Of a DNA stretch of 5,532 bases, positions 1-5,506 are shown piece by piece. The stretch spans positions 1 to 5,532 of the forward strand of contig JAFADB010000172.1 in the NCBI GenBank assembly GCA_023425225.1, read 5' to 3'. The position numbers and the translations under genes were made by a program. Position 1 is the first letter of the stretch. Each line of letters opens with the position of its first letter. The stretch is from Pseudomonadota bacterium. Lineage in GTDB: Bacteria; Pseudomonadota; Gammaproteobacteria; Xanthomonadales; Xanthomonadaceae. The notes beneath the pieces are model-generated. The model worked only from the letters and a program-made list of their open reading frames with translations. It was not told where the DNA came from and did not search any database.

Positions 1-1702
1 CGCGCCACCACCACGACAGGTCCTCGCCGGCCTCGCTCTCCATGATGCGGAAGAAGTCAGACGGGGTGGGATGCTTGTAGGCCCAGGTGGCGATGTACTT
101 CCTGAACGCCGGGTCGAAACGCGCCGGGCCGAGGATCTGCTCGCGCAGCAGCACCAGCCCCAGCGCGCCCTTGAAGTAGGTCAGCGGGTGACGGTACTTC
201 TCGCTGGTGGCGTCGGCGATGTGCATCAGCGTGGGCGCCGCCTCGTCGGCCAGCAGCGGCAGGATCTCGTCCACCGGATTGCCGCCGCCGGGGGCGTATT
301 CGCCGTCGCGCTTGGGCGCGTACTCGCCGTGGTTGAAGGCATCGGAGGCGTAGACGTCGATGAAGGTGTTGAAGCCCTCGTCCATGAACGCGTGGCGGCG
401 CTCGTTGGAGCCGACGATCATCGGGAACCAGCCGTGGCCCAACTCGTGCGCGGTGATCCAGAACAGGTCCTTGCCGCCGTCGTCGAAGCCGTCGAACACG
501 ATGCCCGGGTATTCCATGCCGGCGCCATGCCCGCCCAGGTTGATCGCCGCCGGCCACGGATACGGGTACCACTGCGAGAAGTGCTCGATGGCGCCCTTCA
601 CGTACTCGGTGGAACGGTCCCACTTGTCCGCGCCCACGCCCTCGGCCGCGTACACCGACATCGCCAGCGCCGACTTGCCCTCGGGCAGGTTGATGCGCGC
701 GGCGTCCCAGACGAACGCCGGCGAGGCGGCGAAGGCCACGTCGCGGGTGTGCTCCATGCGGAAACGCCAGGTCTTGGTGCCGCTGGCGGTGGGCCGCGAG
801 GACGGCTGGCCGATCTCCTCGGGCCTGACGATGTAGACGGTGCTGTCACTGCCGCGCGCCTGCTGCAGCCGGCGCTGCTGCTCGGCGGTGAGCACGTCCT
901 TAGGGTTGGTCAGCTCGCCGGAACCGGCCACGAACCAGTTCCACGGCACGGTCACGGCATAGTCGAACGTGCCGTATTCCAGGTAGAACTCCGAGCCCAG
1001 GTAGGGCTGCGTGTCCCAGCCGCGCAGGTCGTCATAGACCGCCATGCGCGGGTACCACTGGGCGATCTCGTAGATCTCGCCGTTCTTCGACGGCGTGACC
1101 GCGGTGCGGCCGCCCCAGGTGCCCGGCACGGTGTAGCGGTAGCGCACGTGCAGCTTGAGCGCCGAGCCGCCGCCGGCCAGCGGCGCCGGCAGGTCCACGC
1201 GCATGCGGGTGTCCTCGACCAGGAACCGGGCCGGCACGCGCCGGCCGCCCTGCTCCACCTCGACCGCGTCGATGGCATAGCCATCGGTCGTCGGGCTCGG
1301 GGCCCACGGCTTCGGCGTCTGGCCGGGCCGCGGTGGCCGCGGGGCGCGCACGTCGCGCGCCTTGGCGTCGGCACGGTAGATGTTCTGGTCCAGCTGCAGC
1401 CACAGCACGTCCAGCGTGTCCGGGCTGTGGTTGGTGTAGGTAATGGTCTCCTCGCCGGTCAGCCGGTGCGTGTCCGGGTCGATGGTCGCGCGCAGGTCGT
1501 AGTCGGCGCGGTTCTGCCAGAACAGCGGGCCGGGCTGGCCGCTGCCGCTGCGGAACGCATTGGGCGCATCGGGCAGCTGTAGCGGCGCGAACAGCGCCAG
1601 CGGATCGAACACGCCATCGTCGGCGGCCAGCGCCGGCGCGGCGGTCGCGGCAAGGGCGAGGGAGGCGGCCGCGGCCAGGCGGCGGTGGGGGAAACGGGGC
1701 AT
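1..1702 (-). CDS. Exported M1-family zinc metallopeptidase (3' end outside window)
   Basis: Reads from ATG at 1702 to the window edge without a stop (567 whole codons), so the C-terminus is missing. Residues 1-26 form a Sec signal peptide: arginines at 3, 7 and 8, an Ala/Leu-rich core, and an ALA cleavage site after A26. The zinc site is HELGH at 419-423 with the third ligand E442 exactly 18 residues later (HEXXH-X18-E, the M1 signature). The substrate-recognition motif GAGMEYPG lies at 393-400, with E397 kept and Tyr replacing the Asn of classical GxMEN. Y509 in YFKG fits the transition-state tyrosine of M1 enzymes. Residues about 60-330 match the beta-rich N-terminal domain (TGEETITYTNHS, LWLQLDQNIYR). 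It probably digests peptides in the periplasm or at the cell surface. No Shine-Dalgarno is visible. The start is chosen because the signal peptide begins there. It follows pyrB by 121 bases. Family assignment is firm; substrate is unknown. Confidence 0.95.
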   Translation of the reverse strand, partial: MPRFPHRRLAAAASLALAATAAPALAADDGVFDPLALFAPLQLPDAPNAFRSGSGQPGPLFWQNRADYDLRATIDPDTHRLTGEETITYTNHSPDTLDVLWLQLDQNIYRADAKARDVRAPRPPRPGQTPKPWAPSPTTDGYAIDAVEVEQGGRRVPARFLVEDTRMRVDLPAPLAGGGSALKLHVRYRYTVPGTWGGRTAVTPSKNGEIYEIAQWYPRMAVYDDLRGWDTQPYLGSEFYLEYGTFDYAVTVPWNWFVAGSGELTNPKDVLTAEQQRRLQQARGSDSTVYIVRPEEIGQPSSRPTASGTKTWRFRMEHTRDVAFAASPAFVWDAARINLPEGKSALAMSVYAAEGVGADKWDRSTEYVKGAIEHFSQWYPYPWPAAINLGGHGAGMEYPGIVFDGFDDGGKDLFWITAHELGHGWFPMIVGSNERRHAFMDEGFNTFIDVYASDAFNHGEYAPKRDGEYAPGGGNPVDEILPLLADEAAPTLMHIADATSEKYRHPLTYFKGALGLVLLREQILGPARFDPAFRKYIATWAYKHPTPSDFFRIMESEAGEDLSWWWR

Positions 1703-1714
1703 CGGGCAGTACCG

Positions 1715-1741
1715 GTAGCGGGGGGCAAACCCCGTATCTAC
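1715..1741. repeat. GTAG-ended imperfect inverted repeat (REP-like)
   Basis: A 27-base element begins with GTAG and ends with CTAC, so both strands read GTAG at the 5' end. Inside, GGGG and CCCC arms flank a CAAA/TTTG loop, with a mismatched segment between the outer and inner stems. GTAG-headed short palindromes are known as REP/SMAG-type repeats in Stenotrophomonas and relatives. It sits in the pyrB-peptidase gap, 12 bases before the peptidase ATG, so it could also form a hairpin in the peptidase leader. No T-run follows, so it is not a typical intrinsic terminator. Only one copy is in the window, so repeat status is inferred. Confidence 0.4.
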
Positions 1742-1823
1742 ACCCGCGGCCGGCACTTGTGCACTGCCATTGGTACTGGCCTCGCGGGATCCATCGACGG
1801 TACCGCCGATCGCGAACGGACGC

Positions 1824-2771
1824 TCAGCCCAGCAGCGTCTCCAGCACCGCCATGCGTACCGCCACGCCGTTGGCGACCTGGCGCAGCACCCATGATTGCG
1901 GGCCATCGGCCACCTCGTCGGTGATCTCCACGCCGCGGTTGATCGGACCCGGGTGCATGACGATGGCATCCGGCGCGGCGCGGCGCAGGCGCTCGGCGGT
2001 GAGGCCGTACTGCTGGTGGTAGCCGTCCAGCGACGCCACCAGGCCCTCTTCCATGCGCTCGCGCTGCAGCCGCAGCATCATCAGCGCATCGGCGCCTTCG
2101 AGCATGGCATCGAAGTCCTGCCCGACCACGCAGCCTTCCAGCACGTCGTCCTCCGGCAGCAGCGCCTGCGGGCCGCACACGCGGATCTCGCCGGCGCCGA
2201 GCGTGCGCAGCGCATGCAGGTCCGAGCGCGCCACCCGCGAGTGCCTGACGTCGCCGACGATCACCACCTTCAGTCTGGAGAAGTCGCTGCCCTTGGCCTG
2301 GCGCAGGGTCAGCATGTCCAGCAGGCCCTGGGTGGGATGCGCGCTGCGGCCGTCGCCGGCGTTGACCAGCGCGGTCTCCTCGCCGGCCGCCTCGGCCAGC
2401 CGCGCCACCGCGCCGTCCTCGGGGTGGCGCACGACGAAACCGCGCACGCCCATCGCCTCCAGGTTCTTCATGGTGTCGCGTGCGGTCTCGCCCTTGCGGG
2501 TGGACGAAGTGGAGGCGTCGAAGTTGAGCACGTCCGCGCCCAGCCGCTGCGCCGCCAGGGTGAACGAGCTGCGGGTGCGGGTTGACGGCTCGAAGAACAG
2601 CGTGCACACGGCGGTGCCGGCCAGCACGCTGCGCTTGCCGACGCGGCCGACCGCCGCGTCGCGGATCTGCCCGGCGCGGTCGAGCAGTTGCAGCAGGGTG
2701 GCGCGCGGCAGGCCTTCCAGGGTCAGCAGGTGGCGCAGGTGTCCGTCGGAATCCAGTTGCGAGGGGGTCAT
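1824..2771 (-). CDS. pyrB: Aspartate carbamoyltransferase catalytic subunit
   Basis: Condenses carbamoyl phosphate with L-aspartate to give carbamoyl aspartate, the committed step of de novo pyrimidine synthesis in the cytosol. The product is 315 residues, the usual catalytic-chain size. The carbamoyl-phosphate loop FEPSTRTRSSF is at 60-70, and the neighbouring-subunit loop SSTRKGET at 89-96 carries K93. HPTQGLLD (145-152), HSRVARS (177-183) and HPGPINRGVEI (273-283, aspartate domain) follow. The last motif is the form seen in Pseudomonas and Bacillus enzymes rather than the E. coli HPLPR form. ATG at 2771 is chosen because the conserved fold begins soon after it. An in-frame start at 2846 would add 25 unconserved residues and overlap ruvX. 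No strong ribosome binding site is visible. It lies 43 bases after ruvX, too short for a pyr attenuator leader, and no pyrI, pyrR or pyrC-like gene adjoins it. Confidence 0.97.
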   Translation of the reverse strand: MTPSQLDSDGHLRHLLTLEGLPRATLLQLLDRAGQIRDAAVGRVGKRSVLAGTAVCTLFFEPSTRTRSSFTLAAQRLGADVLNFDASTSSTRKGETARDTMKNLEAMGVRGFVVRHPEDGAVARLAEAAGEETALVNAGDGRSAHPTQGLLDMLTLRQAKGSDFSRLKVVIVGDVRHSRVARSDLHALRTLGAGEIRVCGPQALLPEDDVLEGCVVGQDFDAMLEGADALMMLRLQRERMEEGLVASLDGYHQQYGLTAERLRRAAPDAIVMHPGPINRGVEITDEVADGPQSWVLRQVANGVAVRMAVLETLLG

Positions 2772-2814
2772 CGGTCTACTCGGCAGTAACGGGAAATTCG
2801 GATCAGGGCCGTGG

Positions 2815-3282
2815 TCAGGGCAGCGGCGTGGCGTCGTCCGGTGCATCCAGCCAGCGCTCGATGATCACCGCCGCGGCCACCGCGTCCAGTGCCTCGGCGT
2901 CGCGGCGACGCTTGCGGCCGGCGGCACGCTCGATGGCGAAGCGGCGTGCCGCCTCCACCGAGCTGGAGCGCTCGTCCACCAGCACCACCGGCAACCGGTA
3001 GCGGCTGCGCAGCTCGCGGGCGAAGGCATGGGCGCGCTTGCGGATGGGCTGGTCGCCGCCTTCCAGCGTCAGCGGATCGCCGACCACCAGGCCCTGCGGC
3101 CGCCATTCGCGCTGCAGCTTGTCGATGGCCGGCCAGTCGGGCCCGTCGCCATGCACGTCGACCACCGCGATCGCCCGCGCCTGCACACCGAAGGCGCTGC
3201 CCAGCGCCACGCCGATGCGGCGCGAACCGACATCGAAACCCAGTACGGTGGCATCGCGGGCGATGGCAGGCGCGTCAGGCAT
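2815..3282 (-). CDS. ruvX: RuvX/YqgF, putative Holliday junction resolvase / pre-16S rRNA nuclease
   Basis: A 155-residue RNase H-fold protein of the YqgF family, of normal length. The first conserved block LGFDVGSRRIGVA at 14-26 supplies D17. VVGDPLTLEGG lies at 67-76, LVDERSSSVEA at 101-111 supplies E104, and the C-terminal LDAVAAAVIIERWLD at 132-146 supplies D133. These fit the three acidic metal-binding positions of the family. Family members have been linked both to 5' maturation of 16S rRNA and to Holliday junction resolution. The sequence does not decide between them. The ATG overlaps the end of yqgE by 8 bases (ATGCCTGA), and no Shine-Dalgarno is seen, which suggests translational coupling. 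The yqgE-ruvX pair is a widely conserved arrangement in proteobacteria, and pyrB follows directly. Confidence 0.95.
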   Translation of the reverse strand: MPDAPAIARDATVLGFDVGSRRIGVALGSAFGVQARAIAVVDVHGDGPDWPAIDKLQREWRPQGLVVGDPLTLEGGDQPIRKRAHAFARELRSRYRLPVVLVDERSSSVEAARRFAIERAAGRKRRRDAEALDAVAAAVIIERWLDAPDDATPLP

Positions 3283-3841
3283 GCCCGCTGTAGTCGGTCA
3301 GGTGGAACATGTCCACGCCGATGCGGCCGGCCGCCGCCTGCCAGCGCTCGGCCAGCGGTACGTGGAACAGCAGGTTGTCATCGGCCGGCGCCGCCAGCCA
3401 GCTGTTCTCGGCCAGCTCCAGCTCCAGCTGCCCGGCCCCCCAGCCGGCACAGCCGAGGGCCACCAGCGCATTGCTCGGACCGTCGCCGGCCGCCATCGCC
3501 TCGAGGATGTCGCGCGAGGTGGTCAGGTACAGGCCGTTGCCTACCGCCAGGTTCGAGTCCCAGCCGCGCGCGTCATCGTGGATGACGAAGCCGCGCTCGG
3601 GATGCACCGGACCGCCGCTGAGCACCGGCCGCCCGCGCAACGCCTCGTCGCTGGTCGGGATGTCCATCTGCGCCAGCACCTCGCCCAGCGTGTATTCCGA
3701 GGCCCGGTTCACCAGCACGCCCATGGCGCCCTCGTCGTCGTGCTGGCAGATGAGCACCACCGAGCGGGCGAAGTTGGAGTCGGCCAGACTCGGCAGCGCG
3801 ATCAGCAGCTGGTTGGCCAGTCGGTCGGGAACGTGGGTCAT
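3275..3841 (-). CDS. yqgE: YqgE/AlgH family protein (UPF0301)
   Basis: A 188-residue cytosolic protein with the full set of UPF0301/DUF179 blocks. LIALPSLADSNFARSVVLIC (13-32) runs into a GAMGVLVNR block, followed by VLSGGPVHPERGFVIH (73-88) and GCAGWGAGQLELELAENSWL (129-148). No signal peptide or membrane segment is seen. The molecular role is unsettled. The Pseudomonas homologue was called AlgH from an alginate phenotype, and constant linkage to ruvX is the best-established fact about the family. It is the first gene of the minus-strand operon. The ATG at 3841 lies exactly six bases after a TAGAAT box and has no Shine-Dalgarno, which points to a leaderless message. Translation ends inside the ruvX start region. 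Confidence 0.95.
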   Translation of the reverse strand: MTHVPDRLANQLLIALPSLADSNFARSVVLICQHDDEGAMGVLVNRASEYTLGEVLAQMDIPTSDEALRGRPVLSGGPVHPERGFVIHDDARGWDSNLAVGNGLYLTTSRDILEAMAAGDGPSNALVALGCAGWGAGQLELELAENSWLAAPADDNLLFHVPLAERWQAAAGRIGVDMFHLTDYSGHA

Positions 3842-3847
3842 GCCGCC

Positions 3848-3853
3848 ATTCTA
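3848..3853 (-). promoter_or_regulatory. -10-like box of yqgE operon, predicted leaderless start
   Basis: Read on the minus strand the hexamer is TAGAAT, five of six matches to the TATAAT consensus. GGCGGC and then the yqgE ATG follow. If the hexamer occupies -12 to -7, transcription would begin at the A of the ATG (3841). The best -35 candidate upstream is a weak ATGACC (3879-3874) at a long 20-base spacing. In DNA this GC-rich an AT-rich hexamer stands out, but no experiment supports it here. Confidence 0.5.
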
Positions 3854-3900
3854 GGCGGTCGCGGCCCGGGACGGGTCATCCCCCGGTGCGGGCCGCGCAC

Positions 3901-3906
3901 TATCAT
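3901..3906 (+). promoter_or_regulatory. -10-like box of the glycosylase gene, predicted leaderless start
   Basis: TATCAT matches TATAAT at five of six positions. It is followed by GTCCGC and then the glycosylase ATG at 3913, so the predicted first transcribed base is the A of that ATG. No ribosome binding site is present, which agrees with a leaderless transcript. I find no convincing -35 box at 16-18 bases upstream. The geometry mirrors the yqgE box on the other strand of the same 71-base gap. Confidence 0.5.
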
Positions 3907-3912
3907 GTCCGC

Positions 3913-4485
3913 ATGAGCGGCTATTGCGACCTCGCCCCCGGCCATCCGGTGCACGGCACTTACCACGACAGCGAATACGGCTTCCCGCAGCGCGACGAGC
4001 ACGAGCTGTTCGAACGGCTGCTGCTGGAGATCAACCAGGCCGGGCTGAGCTGGGAGACGATCCTGAAGAAGCGCGCCGGCTTCCGCGCCGCCTATTCCGG
4101 CTTCGACGTCGATGCGGTGGCGGCCTACGGCGAGGCCGACGTCGCCCGCCTGCTGGCCGACCCGGGCATCATCCGCAATCGCCTCAAGATCGCCGCGGCG
4201 ATCCACAATGCCCGGGTCATCGCCGGCCTGCGCGATTCGCACGGCGGCTTCGCCGCCTGGCTGGACGCGCACCATCCGCTCGACAAGGCGGCCTGGGTCA
4301 AGCTGTTCAAGCGCACGTTCCGCTTCACCGGCGGCGAGATCACCGGCGAGTTCCTGATGAGCCTGGGCTACCTGCCCGGCGCGCACCGGCCCGATTGCCC
4401 GGTGCAGGCGCGCATCGCCGCGCTGCGGCCGCCGTGGATGCGCGGCCCCGTGCCTGTTTGCGGGAACGGACACGGGAAACCGTAG
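3913..4485 (+). CDS. DNA-3-methyladenine glycosylase I family protein
   Basis: A 190-residue member of the Tag family, close to E. coli Tag in length (about 187). Tag releases 3-methyladenine from alkylated DNA at the start of base excision repair. The four zinc-snap ligands are present: C5, H18 in YHDSEYG (17-23), and H158/C162 in an HxxxC near the C-terminus. LEINQAGLSW at 38-47 supplies E39 and W47, which align with the recognition residues E38 and W46 of E. coli Tag. ILKKRAGFRAAY and GIIRNRLKI follow in the helical core. Tyr13 and Trp6 of the E. coli enzyme align with H14 and L7 here, so this is a distinct subgroup and base specificity may differ. I leave the symbol blank for that reason. 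The start at 3913 fits the conserved N-terminus (Cys ligand at position 5) and the promoter. An in-frame ATG at 3886 would lie upstream of the -10 box. The last 20 or so residues look unconserved. Confidence 0.93.
   Translation: MSGYCDLAPGHPVHGTYHDSEYGFPQRDEHELFERLLLEINQAGLSWETILKKRAGFRAAYSGFDVDAVAAYGEADVARLLADPGIIRNRLKIAAAIHNARVIAGLRDSHGGFAAWLDAHHPLDKAAWVKLFKRTFRFTGGEITGEFLMSLGYLPGAHRPDCPVQARIAALRPPWMRGPVPVCGNGHGKP
4447..4476. terminator. Long imperfect hairpin at the convergent gene junction
   Basis: CCCGTG (4447-4452) pairs with CACGGG (4471-4476). Inside it, CC pairs with GG and GTTT with GAAC around a GCGG loop, with single-base bulges at 4455 and 4470. This gives about 12 base pairs. 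It lies in the last codons of the glycosylase gene, just before its stop, and also downstream of the convergent yitT-type gene. No T-run follows on either strand, so it is not a canonical intrinsic terminator. It could slow or end transcription from both sides, or shield the mRNA 3' end. Confidence 0.3.
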
Positions 4486-4509
4486 AGCGGCGCCAGCCCC
4501 TGCCGCCGG

Positions 4510-5148
4510 TCACACGCCCATGTAGCGGTTGGGCCGGTGGTTGAACATCAGCACCAGACTCAGCAGCACCGCGCCCAGCGCCGAGTACGCCACCTTCTGC
4601 GGCGTCAGGATGAAGAACGCGGCCACCATCAGCATCGCGTCGAAGGCCATCTGCACCTTGCCGGCGCTGATGCCGTGGTCGCGCTGGATGTAGACCGCGA
4701 GGATGCCGATGCCGCCCAGGCTGGCGCGGTGGCGGATGAAGAACAGGATGCCCAGCCCCACCAGCGCGCCACCGACCACCGCCGAGTACAGCGTGGTCAT
4801 GTGCGAATAGTCGGCCCAGCGCGGCAGCAGGTCGGTCAGCACGCCGCAGGCACCGACCGCGGCGAAGGTCTTGAGGGTGAACTCCCAGCCCATGCGCCGC
4901 ACCGACAGCCAGTAGAACGGCATGTTCAGCAACACGAACATCAGCCCGAAATTCCACCCGGCGGCGTAGTGCACCAGGAAGGCGACCCCGGCGATGCCGC
5001 CGATCATGATCCCGCCCTTGGCGAACACCGCCAGCCCCAGCGACGACACCAGCGTGGCCAGCAGCATGCCCTGCACGTCCTCGGTGACCGAGTGGTGGAA
5101 GGCGCGGTCGTCGAGCACGGTGCCAGCCGAATCCGGCGGCGGCGTCAT
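4510..5148 (-). CDS. YitT family inner-membrane protein
   Basis: A 212-residue integral membrane protein of the YitT/DUF161 family, function unknown, sometimes suggested to be a transporter. Counting from the ATG at 5148, hydrophobic helices lie at about 27-47, 49-63, 66-82, 92-107, 120-138 and 166-202 (the last long enough for two). Conserved family blocks are GGIAGVAFLVHY, LNMPFYWLSVRRMGW, FTLKTFAAVG, RHRASLGGIGILAVY, SAGKVQMAFD and the C-terminal NHRPNRYMGV. The C-terminal DUF2179 domain of Bacillus YitT is absent. The frame stays open upstream to an ATG at 5280 and a GTG at 5319, but that 44-57 residue stretch is Pro/Ser/Ala-rich, with 10 of 43 codons from 5277 to 5149 ending in A or T against 2 of the first 40 after 5148. 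I therefore prefer 5148. No start has a clear ribosome binding site. The 3' end faces the glycosylase gene, 24 bases away. Confidence 0.88.
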   Translation of the reverse strand: MTPPPDSAGTVLDDRAFHHSVTEDVQGMLLATLVSSLGLAVFAKGGIMIGGIAGVAFLVHYAAGWNFGLMFVLLNMPFYWLSVRRMGWEFTLKTFAAVGACGVLTDLLPRWADYSHMTTLYSAVVGGALVGLGILFFIRHRASLGGIGILAVYIQRDHGISAGKVQMAFDAMLMVAAFFILTPQKVAYSALGAVLLSLVLMFNHRPNRYMGV

Positions 5149-5257
5149 CCGGCCGGACGTGACGGCGGGGCTGTCTTCGGGCAAGGACGAAGGCTCCGGA
5201 CGGGCATCGGATTCGGGAAGAGTCACGGCAGGCAGGGGCAACGACGCGGGGGTGGCG

Positions 5258-5263
5258 ATATTA
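5258..5263 (-). promoter_or_regulatory. Possible -10 box upstream of the YitT gene
   Basis: The minus strand reads TAATAT here, overlapped by TCTAAT, the only AT-rich hexamers in the upstream region. If used, transcription would begin near 5251, giving a leader of about 100 bases to the ATG at 5148 and excluding the 5280 and 5319 starts. No -35 box or extended -10 is seen, so support is weak. Confidence 0.22.
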
Positions 5264-5461
5264 GACACCAGCGCGCGCATCGTTGCAGGTGAAACCTGGC
5301 GGATGGGGGCGATCGGCACCCGGCCCGGCGTCCCGGGCGCCGGCGTGCGGCCCGGGCACGGCCTGCGCGCCCACGGTGCCCGTCAGCAGGATGGCCGCCG
5401 ACCCAACGGACCTGGCGCCGGAATTGCGGCTGGTGTGGATCGCGGAGACGGCGCCGGGCAT
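5261..5461 (-). CDS. Possible small secreted peptide, unrecognised
   Basis: A 66-codon frame from ATG 5461 (an in-frame TTG two codons earlier is the other option) to TAA at 5261. I do not recognise the product. Residues about 12-34 resemble a Sec signal: basic residues, then SVGSAAILLTGTVG, then AQA as a cleavage site. The predicted mature part is about 32 residues, rich in Gly, Pro, Ala and Asp, with a single Cys. Nearly every codon of the first two thirds ends in G or C, as in the real genes nearby. Against it are the lack of a ribosome binding site, no known family, and overlap with the longer YitT reading frame on the same strand. It could be a chance frame in GC-rich DNA. Confidence 0.22.
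   Translation of the reverse strand: MPGAVSAIHTSRNSGARSVGSAAILLTGTVGAQAVPGPHAGARDAGPGADRPHPPGFTCNDARAGV
5323..5338. repeat. All-GC perfect inverted repeat
   Basis: GCCCGG and CCGGGC arms (6 bp) enclose a CGTC loop. It lies just upstream of the farthest possible YitT start (GTG 5319). A second short palindrome, GTGC...GCAC, lies at 5345-5359. Such repeats arise easily in GC-rich DNA, so function is uncertain. Confidence 0.25.
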
Positions 5462-5481
5462 GTCCAACCCGCCGTCCGATC

Positions 5482-5506
5482 GCGGGCACGGCCCGCAACG
5501 CTGCGG
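5482..5506. repeat. Two overlapping inverted repeats
   Basis: GCGGGC-ACG-GCCCGC (5482-5496) is a perfect 6-bp stem. CCGCA-ACGC-TGCGG (5493-5506) is a perfect 5-bp stem. They share bases 5493-5496, so in RNA only one could form at a time. No T-run follows. They may be chance or part of a leader for a gene beyond the window. Confidence 0.25.

Noticed and set aside
71..1582. Plus-strand open frame of 503 codons
   Set aside because: It lies wholly opposite the M1 peptidase, whose minus-strand frame carries a signal peptide, HEXXH-X18-E and correct codon bias. The plus-strand product is Arg/Val/Gly/His-rich with no recognisable domain. Long antisense frames are normal in GC-rich genes.
2772..2846. 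Longer pyrB start at 2846
   Set aside because: It would add 25 Pro/Arg-rich residues not expected in the family and overlap ruvX by 32 bases. The 2771 ATG gives the usual length.
2053..3585. Plus-strand open frame of 510 codons
   Set aside because: It runs across pyrB, ruvX and part of yqgE on the opposite strand, three genes with clear motifs. The translation is low-complexity Ser/Arg/Ala/Pro sequence.
3886..3912. Longer glycosylase start at 3886
   Set aside because: It would place the start upstream of the -10-like box and put nine extra residues before the conserved N-terminus with its zinc-binding cysteine.
3838..4473. Minus-strand open frame of 211 codons opposite the glycosylase gene
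   Set aside because: The plus strand carries the Tag-family zinc ligands and conserved core. The minus-strand frame is an antisense shadow.
4537..5292. Plus-strand open frame of 251 codons opposite the YitT gene
   Set aside because: His/Gln/Arg-rich product with no domain. The opposite strand codes a membrane protein with conserved family blocks.
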